Shown here: positions 13,843 through 22,761 of the stretch, in pieces | Position numbering within the stretch: position 1 is the stretch's first letter | Layout of the letters: every line of letters begins with the position of its first letter | Assembly: GCA_045634325.1 (NCBI GenBank) | Contig: JAZRAA010000003.1 | Location: 1 to 41,985 of the forward strand | Source of the DNA: URNF01 sp045634325 | Lineage (GTDB): Bacteria; Bacillota; Clostridia; Oscillospirales; Acutalibacteraceae | Length of the DNA stretch: 41,985 nt | Direction of reading: 5' to 3' | Program-made: the position numbers and the translations under genes | The notes under the pieces: model-generated | Databases searched by the model: none | Seen by the model: the letters and a program-made list of their open reading frames with translations, nothing else | Told to the model about the DNA's origin: nothing

Positions 13843-16044
13843 ATGAATATCCCGCGCACACGAGAGTCTGCGGTTGAAAATTTAAGAACATTGATGGCAC
13901 AAAGCGAGCGTTCGTATGACATTGAATTGATTGAGCGCGCCATGGATACAGCTATCAACGCACACGAAGGACAAAGACGCGCTTCGGGTGAAGAATATGT
14001 ATGTCATCCGTTGGCGGTGGCCGCTATTTTGGTGGAAATGGGCATGGATAGTGAAACCATTGCCGCGGCTTTGTTGCACGATGTGGTGGAAGATACCGGC
14101 GTGGAAATGGAGCAGTTGTGCAAACAGTTCGGTGAGGATATTGCGGCTTTGGTGGATGGCGTTACTAAAATCACCAAAATGAGCTTCTCCACCAAGGAAG
14201 AACAACAAGCGGAAAATGTGCGTAAGATGTTGCTTGCCATGTCGCAAGATATTCGTGTTATGATTATCAAATTAGCGGACAGACTGCACAATATGCGCAC
14301 CAGCGAAGGTTGGAAAGAGCAAAAGCAACGCGATAAGGCCAGAGAAACTATGGATATTTACGCGCCGCTCGCTCACAGGCTTGGTATCCGTGCCGCCAAG
14401 GAAGAGCTCGAGGATTTATCGTTGCATATTCTCGACCCAATGGCTTACCATGAAATCGAAGAAGCATTGTCTTTGTGCCGTAACGAGCGGGACGATTTCT
14501 TAAAAGATATTCAACAACGCATGATACAGCATTTAGAGGAATACGGCATTAAAAGTCATGTGTCCGGTCGTATCAAAAGCATCCCCGGCATTTATCGTAA
14601 AATGTATATGCAGGGCAAAAACTTAGAACAGATTTATGACGTGTATGCAGTGCGCATTATTGTGGACAGCGTCAATGACTGTTATAACGTGTTGGGTATT
14701 ATTCACGATATGTTCCGACCGTTGCCCAATCGATTTAAGGATTATATTTCTACTCCAAAACCCAATATGTATCAATCGTTGCATACCACCGTTATCAGCA
14801 AGGAGAAAATTCCGTTTGAGGTGCAAATTCGTACTTGGGAAATGCATTATACGGCGGAATATGGTGTTGCAGCGCACTGGAAATATAAGCTGGGACTCAA
14901 AAAACGTGATACGTTGGACGAAAAACTGGCTTGGATGCGGCAATTCGTTGAAAGTCAAAAGGATGTAGACGATGCGGAGGATATTGTTCGCAGTATTAAA
15001 TCCGATCTTGCTTTGGAAGAGGTTTTTGTGTTTACGCCTAAGGGCGATGTAATAGCATTGCCGCTTGGTTCTACGGTTATCGACTTTGCATATGCCATAC
15101 ACTCGGCTGTGGGCAATCGTATGATTGGCGCAAAGGTGGATGGTAAAATTGTGCCGCTGGATTATAAAGTGAAAATCGGTGAAATCGTCGAAGTACTTAC
15201 CACCTCGGCGGCAGGACATGGTCCCAGTCGTGATTGGCTGAAAATTGTCAAAACCAGCGAAGCACGTAATAAAATTCGCGGTTGGTTTAAAAAAGAGCGT
15301 CGTGAAGAGAATGTTGAGCAAGGGCATAATGAGCTGATGCGGGAATTGAGCCGCAATTTGATTCATTTGGCAGATGCCGAACTGGAAAAATTCTTGTTGA
15401 CCTATGCGCAAAGACAACACTTTACCACCGTTGAAGATTTCGAGGCGGCCATTGGTTACGGTGGCGTGCAGTTATCTAACCTGATTCCGCGTATGCGTGA
15501 TGACTATTTGAAGATGGTCAAAACGATAGATGGTGAGCAAGCGGCTGCGGCAGCCATTGCCAAGGCTAACACCCGCCGTCGCAAGAGCGTAGGCGGTGTA
15601 ACAGTGGAAGGTATGGAAAACTGTTTGGTGAAATTTGCCAGATGCTGTAACCCTGTGCCGGGCGATTTGATTATTGGTTTTATTACCCGTGGATATGGCG
15701 TTTCTATTCATAAACGTGATTGTACCAATGTTCCGGAGGACCCCTCAACTGCGGGAGAGCCGGAACGTTGGGTGCAGGCGCATTGGGAAACTTCCATTGA
15801 TGGTGATTTTAAGGCATCCTTGCAAATTCACGCTGTTAACAGACAGGGTTTACTCGCAGATATTACCACCATGTTGTCACAAATGCGTGTGATGATTCAT
15901 GCACTCAATGCACGTGACCCGCAAGCGGACGAAGCTGTTGTGTTTGTCACGCTGGGTGTTAATAGTTTAGAGCATTTACAATATGTTATCGGACGCTTGA
16001 AACAAATTTCCGGCGTAGAACGTATTGAACGTGCAATTTCCTAA
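13843..16044 (+). CDS. relA: Bifunctional (p)ppGpp synthetase/hydrolase RelA
   Basis: This 733-residue Rel protein makes and breaks the stringent-response alarmone (p)ppGpp. The N-terminal hydrolase domain shows YVCHPLAVAAIL and ALLHDVVEDTG (HD pair near residue 79) and KLADRLHNMRT. The synthetase domain follows with RIKSIPGIYRKM, YDVYAVRIIV and KPNMYQSLHTTV (near 305). A TGS domain begins at VFVFTPKGDVIAL, a conserved cysteine region is CCNPVPGD, and an ACT domain ends the protein. Both catalytic centres look complete, so it should be bifunctional as in other Gram-positives. It sits between recJ and dtd in one operon. Confidence 0.96.
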   Translation: MNIPRTRESAVENLRTLMAQSERSYDIELIERAMDTAINAHEGQRRASGEEYVCHPLAVAAILVEMGMDSETIAAALLHDVVEDTGVEMEQLCKQFGEDIAALVDGVTKITKMSFSTKEEQQAENVRKMLLAMSQDIRVMIIKLADRLHNMRTSEGWKEQKQRDKARETMDIYAPLAHRLGIRAAKEELEDLSLHILDPMAYHEIEEALSLCRNERDDFLKDIQQRMIQHLEEYGIKSHVSGRIKSIPGIYRKMYMQGKNLEQIYDVYAVRIIVDSVNDCYNVLGIIHDMFRPLPNRFKDYISTPKPNMYQSLHTTVISKEKIPFEVQIRTWEMHYTAEYGVAAHWKYKLGLKKRDTLDEKLAWMRQFVESQKDVDDAEDIVRSIKSDLALEEVFVFTPKGDVIALPLGSTVIDFAYAIHSAVGNRMIGAKVDGKIVPLDYKVKIGEIVEVLTTSAAGHGPSRDWLKIVKTSEARNKIRGWFKKERREENVEQGHNELMRELSRNLIHLADAELEKFLLTYAQRQHFTTVEDFEAAIGYGGVQLSNLIPRMRDDYLKMVKTIDGEQAAAAAIAKANTRRRKSVGGVTVEGMENCLVKFARCCNPVPGDLIIGFITRGYGVSIHKRDCTNVPEDPSTAGEPERWVQAHWETSIDGDFKASLQIHAVNRQGLLADITTMLSQMRVMIHALNARDPQADEAVVFVTLGVNSLEHLQYVIGRLKQISGVERIERAIS

Positions 16045-16057
16045 GAGGAGTTTTGAA

Positions 16058-16528
16058 ATGAAAGCTGTATATCAACGTGTTACCGCCGCCGATGTGCGTG
16101 TGGATGATACAACTGTAGGGGAGATTGCCAATGGTGTCTTACTGTTGGTCGGTATTACCCCTGAAGATACGAAAAGTGAAGCGGATTTGCTCGCTAAAAA
16201 AGTGGTGGAAATGCGTGTTTTTTGCGATGAAAACGATAAAATGAATCGTTCACTTTTGGATATCGGCGGCAGTGTGTTGGCTGTATCTCAGTTTACCCTT
16301 TGTGCCGACATTTCCCGTGGCAGACGACCTGACTTTTTCGGCGCAGCGCCGTATGCGGTTGCAAAACCGTTGTTTGAATATTTTTGTGAAGCGTTGCGTG
16401 GATATCAGGTGCCTGTCCAAACGGGTGAATTTGGCGCAGATATGCAAGTATCCTTAATAAACGACGGACCGGTAACCATTTTAATGGATACCGATATGTG
16501 GAAAAAGGGCGGTACAGCATGCAAGTAA
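16058..16528 (+). CDS. dtd: D-aminoacyl-tRNA deacylase
   Basis: This 156-residue enzyme removes D-amino acids wrongly attached to tRNA. The start MKAVYQRV at 16058 is the usual Dtd N terminus and is preceded by AAGAGGAG; an in-frame ATG at 16025 lies inside relA and is rejected. The family signatures are SQFTLCADISRGRRPDF (SQFTL) and, near the C terminus, the VSLINDGPVTILMDT segment, a variant of the NxGPVT motif. It follows relA after 13 bp and overlaps the next gene by 10 bp, so all are co-translated. Confidence 0.95.
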   Translation: MKAVYQRVTAADVRVDDTTVGEIANGVLLLVGITPEDTKSEADLLAKKVVEMRVFCDENDKMNRSLLDIGGSVLAVSQFTLCADISRGRRPDFFGAAPYAVAKPLFEYFCEALRGYQVPVQTGEFGADMQVSLINDGPVTILMDTDMWKKGGTACK

Positions 16529-17139
16529 ACGCACTATCGGTCGGAGAATTGCAAACCAATTGTTATGTGTTGCGGTCAAATGATGGTGATGCTGTCATCA
16601 TCGACCCCGGAGCAGATGCCGCTTATATTGCCAAGTATATCGAAACGCAAAATCTATCTGTAAAGGCGATTTGGTTGACACACGGACATTATGACCACAT
16701 TGCTGCCGTAGAAGTGTTAAAACAACAGTTCAACTGCCCTGTGGTCGCTTGCCGTGTAGAGCAAGATTTGTTAAATGATCCTAGGAAAAATTTGAGTTTA
16801 TTGTTCACGGGAAAACCGATAACCGTGGTGGCAGATTTTGTCTATGATGATCTTGATACGTTTGCGTTTGCTGGTGAGACGGTGCAAGTGTTACACACCC
16901 CGGGGCACACGGCGGGTAGTTGTTGTTATCTCATTGGAGAGTATTTGTTCAGCGGAGATACGTTGTTTGCGGGGTCTATGGGGCGAGTGGATTTCCCGAC
17001 AGGAAATCCGTCGATTATGCAAACTTCGTTACGTCGTTTAGCGAATTTAGACGGTGACCACATCGTTCTGTCGGGACATGGTTGTGCCACTTCGTTGGAA
17101 ACGGAACGCCGTCAAAATCCGTATCTATTTTGGGAGTAA
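16519..17139 (+). CDS. MBL-fold metal-dependent hydrolase (glyoxalase II-like)
   Basis: This 206-residue protein has the metallo-beta-lactamase fold. The zinc motif THGHYDHIAA (HxHxDH) is near residue 55. The further ligands are the His in HTPGHTAGS, the Asp in FSGDTLFAGS, and the late His in VLSGHGCAT. Members of this subgroup act on thioesters such as glyoxalase II substrates or are of unknown specificity. I chose the ATG at 16519 (MQVNALSVGELQTNCYVL), where homologues begin and where GGGCGG precedes it; an upstream ATG at 16498 is also open. It overlaps dtd by 10 bp. It recurs between dtd and hemZ in Clostridia. Confidence 0.88.
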   Translation: MQVNALSVGELQTNCYVLRSNDGDAVIIDPGADAAYIAKYIETQNLSVKAIWLTHGHYDHIAAVEVLKQQFNCPVVACRVEQDLLNDPRKNLSLLFTGKPITVVADFVYDDLDTFAFAGETVQVLHTPGHTAGSCCYLIGEYLFSGDTLFAGSMGRVDFPTGNPSIMQTSLRRLANLDGDHIVLSGHGCATSLETERRQNPYLFWE

Positions 17140-17145
17140 TCGTGT

Positions 17146-18624
17146 ATGTATCTGATTTTAAACGGCAATGATTTTCATTTTGAAATGCAAAATATTTGCC
17201 GATTGTTTTTACCGCAAGAGAAAATCGTGACATTGTACGATGTGATGGACGATGGTAGTATGGAGGGTATTGTAGTTACTGCTACGATGCAAAAGCGTAT
17301 TAAAGAAACCGTCATTACAGTTCGCTTGCGCTTTGAAGACGTAGATGAAACAGCTGTAGGTGTTGTTGATAATGACACTTTGGCGTATCGGGATACCTGC
17401 GAATTGCAAATGACCGGTCTTTTATATGGTTTGTTGTCCCAAATGCTGGGTGTGACACAAGATTGGGGATTGGTGACCGGTGTACGTCCCGTGAAATTAT
17501 TGCGCCGTTTGACAGCGCAACACGGAAAAGAGGCGGCTCTCAATCGTTTTCGTGAGGCGTTTTTGGTGAGTGAGCCAAAAATTGAGTTGATGAGCCGCGT
17601 TTTAGAAACAGAGAATAAAATTTTGTCAATTTCCGGACGCGATTCTTGCAGTTTATATGTTTCCATTCCGTTTTGTCCCACACGCTGCGACTATTGTTCT
17701 TTCGTGTCGCAAACGGTAACACAGGCGGCAAAATTGATACCTGCATACGTGGAAAAATTAGAGCAGGAGTTGGCGTATACCGGTGATATGGTACGCAAAT
17801 TAGGATTGCGTTTGGAAACCATATATTTTGGCGGTGGCACACCAACCACTCTTTCTGCAGAGCAACTGGCACGTTTGTTTACGGTGATTGAAAAGCATTT
17901 TGATTTGTCGGGATTACGTGAATACACCGTTGAGGCCGGACGACCGGATACGGTAACCGCCGAGAAACTAAACGCAATCAAAGCGGCAGGGGTTGACCGC
18001 ATCAGCATCAACCCGCAAACATTGCAAAATACTGTTTTGCAAAACATCGGCAGGCGACATACAGCTGAGGATTTTTATGATGCGTATGCGCTGGCGACAC
18101 AATGCGGGTTTGATAACGTCAATACGGATTTGATTGCAGGTCTGCCGGGCGATACGCCCGATGGTTTTGCTGAAACTTTAAATGGAATTATATCCTTGTG
18201 TCCGGAAAGTGTTACCGTACATACTCTGTGTTTAAAGCGTGCTAGTAATTTGGTGTTACAACATCGTGCAGAGTATGAGCCGTCTTTGGCGGCGGCGCGG
18301 ATGATAGCAACCAGTAATGAACGATTAACTGCGGGAGGTTATTTGCCGTATTATTTATATCGGCAGAGCCGTGCTGTCAGTAATCAGGAAAACACCGGAT
18401 GGGCAAAACCCGGCAAAGAAGGATTGTATAATGTCTATATCATGGATGAGACACATACGATTTTAGGTTGTGGAGCGGGTGCGGTTACTAAGTTAAAAGA
18501 ACCTGACAGTGACCAACTTTCCCGCATATTTAACTATAAATTCCCGTATGAGTATATAGCGCGCTTTGACCAAATGCTTGACAGGAAGGAACAAGTGGTT
18601 ACATTCTATGAACAATTCACTTGA
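17146..18624 (+). CDS. hemZ: Oxygen-independent coproporphyrinogen dehydrogenase HemZ
   Basis: This 492-residue radical SAM enzyme matches HemZ, the second oxygen-independent coproporphyrinogen III oxidase of Firmicutes. The N-terminal 160 residues are a HemZ-specific region. The radical SAM cluster motif CPTRCDYC lies near residue 177. YFGGGTPTTL and YTVEAGRPDT with SINPQTLQNTVLQNIGRRHT follow, as in HemN-type enzymes. No other haem-synthesis gene is in the window, so it may act in tetrapyrrole salvage or have another substrate. It starts 6 bp after the MBL hydrolase gene and overlaps the next gene by 17 bp. Confidence 0.9.
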   Translation: MYLILNGNDFHFEMQNICRLFLPQEKIVTLYDVMDDGSMEGIVVTATMQKRIKETVITVRLRFEDVDETAVGVVDNDTLAYRDTCELQMTGLLYGLLSQMLGVTQDWGLVTGVRPVKLLRRLTAQHGKEAALNRFREAFLVSEPKIELMSRVLETENKILSISGRDSCSLYVSIPFCPTRCDYCSFVSQTVTQAAKLIPAYVEKLEQELAYTGDMVRKLGLRLETIYFGGGTPTTLSAEQLARLFTVIEKHFDLSGLREYTVEAGRPDTVTAEKLNAIKAAGVDRISINPQTLQNTVLQNIGRRHTAEDFYDAYALATQCGFDNVNTDLIAGLPGDTPDGFAETLNGIISLCPESVTVHTLCLKRASNLVLQHRAEYEPSLAAARMIATSNERLTAGGYLPYYLYRQSRAVSNQENTGWAKPGKEGLYNVYIMDETHTILGCGAGAVTKLKEPDSDQLSRIFNYKFPYEYIARFDQMLDRKEQVVTFYEQFT

Positions 18625-19543
18625 AACCAGACGTTTAGATGTAGAAACGATTTGTAAGCTTGCGCGAAGCGCACCGTCGGAACTTGTTGCAAAAGAGGAA
18701 TTGCGATATAGACAAGCGATTTCTTTGGTTGCACAAAACATTCACGATATTCCGCAAAAGCGTCGTATTGTAATGTTGTGCGGTCCGTCTTCCGCAGGAA
18801 AAACCACCACAGCAACTTTGTTACAACGGGAGTTAGCTGCGCGTGGTACCAACGCACATGTGGTGTCATTGGATGATTTTTATTTGGGAAGAGGAAAAGC
18901 GCCACTTTTGCCTTCCGGAAAGTTCGATTATGAAACCATTGAGGCGCTGGATGTGCAACGATTATTTACTTGTATGCATGAAATTATAGAGCAGGGAAGA
19001 ACGCAGCTTCCAATTTTCGACTTTCAAAATCATACTCCAAAAGCAGAAACGGTTGCATTGGAATTACAAGAAGATGCAGCGGTGATTTTCGAGGGAATAC
19101 ATGCGTTTCACCCTCGCTTGCAAACAGCAGTGCCAAAGGAGGGTACGGTGCGGCTCTTCATCAATACACTTACTCGTTTTGCGCGACAGGACACGCCGTG
19201 GATTTCTCGTCGTGACATACGATTGGCTCGTCGTATTCTACGAGATGACCAGTTTCGTGCGAGCCCTTTTTCTAATACAATGGATATGTGGCCACAGGTG
19301 GTACGTGGGGAAGAACTGTATGTTTTTCCATATATTGAGACGGCGGATTTCGTGATTGATACAACTGTTGCGTATGAACCATGCATGCTGAAAGAACCGT
19401 TATTGAAATGTTTGGCGGCCGTGCCGGCGGATGACCCGCATATTGTAACGGCACGACACTTGCAAGAACATTTTTCCGTTTTTCCATCCATGGATGTTAA
19501 TTTATTACCATCCGAGAGTATTTTGCATGAGTTTTTAGGATGA
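18608..19543 (+). CDS. Uridine kinase-like nucleoside kinase
   Basis: This protein of about 311 residues is a P-loop kinase of the uridine kinase/phosphoribulokinase family. Walker A is GPSSAGKTTTA near residues 59-69. The family motifs VSLDDFYLGRG, FDFQNHTP and VIFEGIHAF follow, and TRFARQDTPWISRRDIRLARRILRD forms the lid-like region. Clostridial homologues often carry an N-terminal threonyl-tRNA synthetase-like domain, which is absent here: the N-terminal 55 residues are a short helical stretch only. The ATG at 18608 is preferred over one at 18566, which lies deep inside hemZ. It closes the recJ operon. Confidence 0.83.
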   Translation: MNNSLETRRLDVETICKLARSAPSELVAKEELRYRQAISLVAQNIHDIPQKRRIVMLCGPSSAGKTTTATLLQRELAARGTNAHVVSLDDFYLGRGKAPLLPSGKFDYETIEALDVQRLFTCMHEIIEQGRTQLPIFDFQNHTPKAETVALELQEDAAVIFEGIHAFHPRLQTAVPKEGTVRLFINTLTRFARQDTPWISRRDIRLARRILRDDQFRASPFSNTMDMWPQVVRGEELYVFPYIETADFVIDTTVAYEPCMLKEPLLKCLAAVPADDPHIVTARHLQEHFSVFPSMDVNLLPSESILHEFLG

Positions 19544-19568
19544 AAACAATACCGATCGAACGGTTTAC

Positions 19569-19597
19569 TTGCATTTTTGCGTATGATAGTGTATACT
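19569..19597 (+). promoter_or_regulatory. Sigma-A promoter of the zinc-ribbon protein gene
   Basis: TTGCAT and TATACT are 17 bp apart, 42 bp before the start at 19639. Confidence 0.6.
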
Positions 19598-19638
19598 GAA
19601 ATTGTAGATTTTAAGTTGATGATAAGGGGTGGAATGCC

Positions 19639-19995
19639 ATGACCGTTATGGAGGAAGTTGTTTGCAAAGCCAGGGAGTTGGCAGATACCGTTGGTAAAAA
19701 GACCGGCGAGTTTGTTAGTCTTGGTAAATTGAAATTGGAAAGCACCGAAATTGAACGTGATTTAGAAGCGCAGTTTCGCGAAATTGGTAAATTGGTATAC
19801 AACGCACATCAAAATGGTGAAACGGTCGATGAAGCACTCGCAGTTCTTTTTGAACAAGTGCAAACACTACAAGAAAAGGCAACACACACACAATCGCAAA
19901 TGGAAGAGCTGCGACACGTGAAAAAGTGTGGCGAGTGTGGAAACGCAAATCCGCAAAATGCTTCATTTTGCCAAAAATGTGGTAAAAAACTTTAA
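19639..19995 (+). CDS. Coiled-coil protein with C-terminal zinc ribbon
   Basis: This 118-residue protein has two parts. Residues 1-95 are charged and helical with heptad character (coiled coil). Residues 97-118 form a zinc ribbon, CGECGNANPQNASFCQKCG, with two CxxC pairs. Such ribbon proteins are common in Clostridia and have no settled function. AGGGGTGG precedes the ATG at 19639. It has its own promoter and stands between the recJ operon and mazG. Confidence 0.8.
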   Translation: MTVMEEVVCKARELADTVGKKTGEFVSLGKLKLESTEIERDLEAQFREIGKLVYNAHQNGETVDEALAVLFEQVQTLQEKATHTQSQMEELRHVKKCGECGNANPQNASFCQKCGKKL

Positions 19996-20053
19996 AATTA
20001 TATAAAAAAAGTGCATTGGGACAATTAATTTTGATTAATTTTACAAAAAACGC

Positions 20054-20082
20054 TTGCAATATGGTATTTAATGCTGTATGAT
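20054..20082 (+). promoter_or_regulatory. Sigma-A promoter of mazG
   Basis: TTGCAA and TATGAT are 17 bp apart, about 50 bp before mazG. It probably also reads into HU and the yab genes. Confidence 0.6.
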
Positions 20083-20133
20083 TAATGTCATAATAGGTTT
20101 GTTTCGTGCAGTTGACCGATGGAGAGTGCTTAT

Positions 20134-20928
20134 ATGGCGGTTAGTTTTACGGTGAAAACCCATTATGATATATATGATTTGCTGGAAATTATGCGGTTGT
20201 TGCGTTCTGAAGATGGATGTCCGTGGGATCGAGAACAAACGCATCAGTCTTTGAAAAGCAATCTTTTAGAAGAAACTCATGAAGCGCTGGAAGCGATTGA
20301 ACAGGGCGATAGCGACGGCTTGCAAGAAGAACTCGGCGATGTGTTGTTGCAGGTCGTTTTTCACGCACAGATTGAACAAGAAGCACAAGGTTTTGATTTT
20401 GAGTCTGTGGTGGATACACTGTGTAAGAAGCTTGTTACGCGTCATCCCCATGTATTCGGAGATGTAAAAGCTACCGATGCGGGGCAGGCACTGAAGAACT
20501 GGGATGCTGTCAAAAGGCAGAGTAAAAACAATGCAATGCAAACCCAGTTACTTCAAAGTGTGCCGCGCTCATTGCCCGCTTTGATGAGAGCCGGAAAAGT
20601 GTTGGGAAGAGCAAAACGAGTTGGATTCGAAACTGCAACGGATGCTTTGTCGGCAATAAACCGAGTGGAGCAACAAGTGGCAGCGTTGAAAGCAGCTGTT
20701 TTGAATGGCGAACAATGTGATGAACAAACGGGCAAAGCCTTGTTTGCAATGACTGCATTAGCAAAAAAAGTACATGTTGACCCCGAAGAAGCACTTTCGA
20801 CACAGATTCATGCGTTTATTGAACGTTTTTCCGCAGTGGAAAAACAACTTGCTGACCAAGGCAAAGATGTAGCCGATGTATCGGCAGATGAGTGGCAAAT
20901 GCTGTGGGATACAACCGCCCGCATTTGA
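20134..20928 (+). CDS. mazG: Nucleoside triphosphate pyrophosphohydrolase MazG
   Basis: This protein of about 264 residues hydrolyses nucleoside triphosphates to monophosphates and clears abnormal nucleotides. It has two MazG domains. The first holds RSEDGCPWDREQTHQSL, LLEETHEALEAI and EELGDVLLQVVFHA, with the acidic metal-binding residues in place. The second is a shorter, more diverged C-terminal copy. The ATG at 20134 has GGAGAG at a good distance; the ATG at 20119 overlaps that site. In Bacillus the yabN (mazG-containing) gene starts the same yab block, which supports the call. Confidence 0.93.
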   Translation: MAVSFTVKTHYDIYDLLEIMRLLRSEDGCPWDREQTHQSLKSNLLEETHEALEAIEQGDSDGLQEELGDVLLQVVFHAQIEQEAQGFDFESVVDTLCKKLVTRHPHVFGDVKATDAGQALKNWDAVKRQSKNNAMQTQLLQSVPRSLPALMRAGKVLGRAKRVGFETATDALSAINRVEQQVAALKAAVLNGEQCDEQTGKALFAMTALAKKVHVDPEEALSTQIHAFIERFSAVEKQLADQGKDVADVSADEWQMLWDTTARI

Positions 20929-20987
20929 TATATTGTAAAGAACGATACCTGTCTGGTTATCGTTTTCAAAAAAGGAGGATGTTTTGT

Positions 20988-21263
20988 ATGAACAAGGTAG
21001 AACTCGTAGCGGCAGTTGCTGAAAAAGCTGCACTGTCCAAGAAAGATGCCGAGAAGGCTGTTGCTGCTGTTTTGGCAGCGGTTGAAGAAGCTGTTGCTGC
21101 TGGCGACAAAGTCCAGTTGGTTGGCTTTGGCACTTTCGAAGTTCGTGAGCGTGCCGCTCGTATGGGCCGCAACCCGCAGACCGGCGCTGAAATGCCCATC
21201 CCTGCTTCCAAGCAGCCTGTTTTCAAGGCTGGCAAGGCGATCAAAGACGCTGTTGCGAAATAA
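20988..21263 (+). CDS. hup: DNA-binding protein HU
   Basis: This 91-residue histone-like protein bends and compacts DNA as a dimer. It has the standard HU sequence MNKVELVAAVAEKA, VQLVGFGTFEVRERAARMGRN in the body of the arm, and the end AGKAIKDAV. GGAGGATG precedes the ATG at 20988. Its codon use is more GC-rich than its neighbours, as expected of a highly expressed gene. It sits between mazG and rqcP and ends in a strong terminator that would trim most transcripts. Confidence 0.96.
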   Translation: MNKVELVAAVAEKAALSKKDAEKAVAAVLAAVEEAVAAGDKVQLVGFGTFEVRERAARMGRNPQTGAEMPIPASKQPVFKAGKAIKDAVAK

Positions 21264-21279
21264 GTTTTTGGTTATGAGG

Positions 21280-21306
21280 AAAGCCGCCCGTCGGGCGGCT
21301 TTTTTC
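21280..21306 (+). terminator. Rho-independent terminator after HU
   Basis: AAAGCCGCCCG and CGGGCGGCTTT pair around a single T and are followed by TTTTC. It lies 15 bp before rqcP. Confidence 0.9.
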
Positions 21307-21320
21307 GTGGAGGATTTTTT

Positions 21321-21560
21321 ATGCGATTGGATAAATACTTGAAAGTATCACGGATTATCAAACGGCGCACCGTTGCAAACGAAGCGTGTGATGCCGGAAA
21401 AGTAACCGTCAATGATAAAGTTGCACGTGCTTCCTATGATGTGAAAGAAGGGGATATCCTGACCGTGACGTTAGGTGCACGTGAAATTCGTGTGAAGGTA
21501 GTAACAGTACAAGAAACGGTAGCAAAGAACGATGCCGCCGGTATGTATGAAATATTATAA
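21321..21560 (+). CDS. rqcP: S4-domain RNA-binding protein RqcP (YabO)
   Basis: This 79-residue protein is one S4 RNA-binding domain: MRLDKYLKVSRIIKRRTVANEACDAGKVTVNDK. It matches YabO/RqcP in length and sequence. RqcP works with RqcH on stalled large ribosomal subunits to add alanine tails during ribosome quality control. The location before yabP-yabQ-divIC, as in Bacillus, supports this call over a heat-shock HslR protein. GGAGGATTTTTT precedes the ATG. Confidence 0.92.
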   Translation: MRLDKYLKVSRIIKRRTVANEACDAGKVTVNDKVARASYDVKEGDILTVTLGAREIRVKVVTVQETVAKNDAAGMYEIL

Positions 21561-21563
21561 TTT

Positions 21564-21596
21564 GAGCGCTGTCGGTGAAATCCGACGGCGCTTTTG
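21564..21596 (+). terminator. Terminator-like hairpin between rqcP and yabP
   Basis: AGCGCTGTCGG and CCGACGGCGCT pair around a six-base loop and are followed by TTTTG. The short T run may make it partial, allowing some reading into yabP. Confidence 0.7.
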
Positions 21597-21636
21597 ACAT
21601 ATATGTACATTTCTTCTCATAAACTTTTAAAAAGGA

Positions 21637-21915
21637 GTGGAGGGCATGGATGGAAATCAACATGATTTGCAACATCATTGTACAATAAAAGAACGAGAAA
21701 GCATGCAAATTAGTGGTGTAACAGATGTGGAAAGTTTTGACGAAGAGAGTATTCGCCTGATAACAACTTGTGGTTTGCTGACTGTTTGTGGTAAAAATTT
21801 GCAGTTGGTTGCTTTGCAGCCTGAAACAGGTGACGTGAGACTAAATGGACAAGTAGATAGCTTGACATATAGCGTACACGACCAGCGTTCTTTTCTACAT
21901 AGACTTTTCCGTTAA
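21637..21915 (+). CDS. yabP: Sporulation protein YabP
   Basis: This protein of about 92 residues has the YabP fold pattern: ISGVTDVESFDEESIRLITTCGLLTVCGKNLQL and VRLNGQVDSLTYS. YabP is a small beta-rich protein needed for spore envelope formation in Bacillus. Alternative starts at the second and third ATG (21646, 21703) are possible; a GGAG-type site precedes the first. The next gene starts one base after its stop, so yabP and yabQ are co-translated. Confidence 0.88.
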   Translation: MEGMDGNQHDLQHHCTIKERESMQISGVTDVESFDEESIRLITTCGLLTVCGKNLQLVALQPETGDVRLNGQVDSLTYSVHDQRSFLHRLFR

Positions 21916-21916
21916 A

Positions 21917-22384
21917 ATGGGCAATACGGGTGATATACAGCTGTGGGAATTCTTATATGCATGCGGATTTGGTTTCTGGCTAGGGGCATATTATGAGTTG
22001 TTTCGCATGGTGCGGTTGTTGCTTCCGCCGTCTGCCGTCAGTTGTTTTTTTCAAGATGTTTTGTTTTTCGGTAGCGGAAGTATAATGGTATTTTTTATAT
22101 TTCTGGGAATCGCGGACGGTCAAATTTTCCCTTATTTATTATTGGGTGTGGCTGTGGGATTTCTGTCGTTTTATTATACTTTCGGACGATTTTTGCATAT
22201 CCTTTTAGCTAAAACTGTGCGGCAGATGATGCGCATATGTTGCGTTTTTCATAGGTGGATACAACCGATAAATCGGAAGGCAACGATAAAGGTTTTGAAG
22301 CTTCATAATGGTATCTATCGTAAATTATGTTTAACAAAAGTAAAAAAACCAAAAAAATTCAAAAAAAAGAGAAAAAACTCTTGA
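21917..22384 (+). CDS. yabQ: Sporulation membrane protein YabQ
   Basis: This 155-residue membrane protein matches YabQ in its position after yabP and in its pattern. A first helix holds FLYACGFGFWLGAYYELFRMVRLL, and two more hydrophobic helices surround residues 45-95. A lysine-rich tail (KKPKKFKKKRK) follows. YabQ is a forespore/mother-cell membrane protein needed for spore cortex formation in Bacillus. The tail is strongly basic and probably cytoplasmic. Confidence 0.87.
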   Translation: MGNTGDIQLWEFLYACGFGFWLGAYYELFRMVRLLLPPSAVSCFFQDVLFFGSGSIMVFFIFLGIADGQIFPYLLLGVAVGFLSFYYTFGRFLHILLAKTVRQMMRICCVFHRWIQPINRKATIKVLKLHNGIYRKLCLTKVKKPKKFKKKRKNS

Positions 22385-22410
22385 AAAAGTGATGGCATAT
22401 ATAGTATAGT
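22381..22410 (+). promoter_or_regulatory. Possible sigma-A promoter of divIC
   Basis: TTGAAA and TATAGT are 18 bp apart, starting at the yabQ stop, so division genes could be expressed separately from the sporulation genes upstream. Confidence 0.45.
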
Positions 22411-22452
22411 ATTCTGTGTATAGATGCAGTTTTTAGAAAGGAGGGGCCTGCT

Positions 22453-22749
22453 GTGTATAATACAAAGACGGCAAGACAGCAAAAAAAGAAAAAGAATATT
22501 TTCTTGCGGATTGCTTGTGCTGCATTTGCAGTATATGTTGTGGTGCAGGTCGTTTCCTTACAAATTCAAATTCGCAATAAATCTGCTCAGGAAGAATTGC
22601 TGAATGCAAAGATTTCACAGCAGGAATTGCTGAATGAATCTTTAAAAGAAAAACTGGATAATTATGAGATTTATCTGGAAGAAGAAGCTCGTGATCAAGG
22701 GTACTTCTTGCCGGGTGAACAGATATATAAAGTTGTTCCGGAAGAATAA
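22453..22749 (+). CDS. divIC: Septum formation initiator DivIC (FtsB-like)
   Basis: This 98-residue protein has the FtsB/DivIC layout. A basic cytoplasmic start (QQKKKKN) leads to one membrane helix at about residues 20-37. A coiled coil follows (QEELLNAKISQQELLNESLKEKLDN), then the conserved end EEEARDQGYFLPGEQIYKVV. DivIC links FtsL and the septal synthase at the division site. The start is GTG, with AAAGGAGGGG before it. The yabQ-divIC-yabR order is that of Bacillus. Confidence 0.92.
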   Translation: MYNTKTARQQKKKKNIFLRIACAAFAVYVVVQVVSLQIQIRNKSAQEELLNAKISQQELLNESLKEKLDNYEIYLEEEARDQGYFLPGEQIYKVVPEE

Positions 22750-22761
22750 GTAGGAGGAAAT

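Noticed and set aside
16025..16057. Longer N terminus for Dtd from 16025
   Set aside because: The extra residues lie inside relA and the standard MKAVYQRV start at 16058 has a good ribosome binding site.
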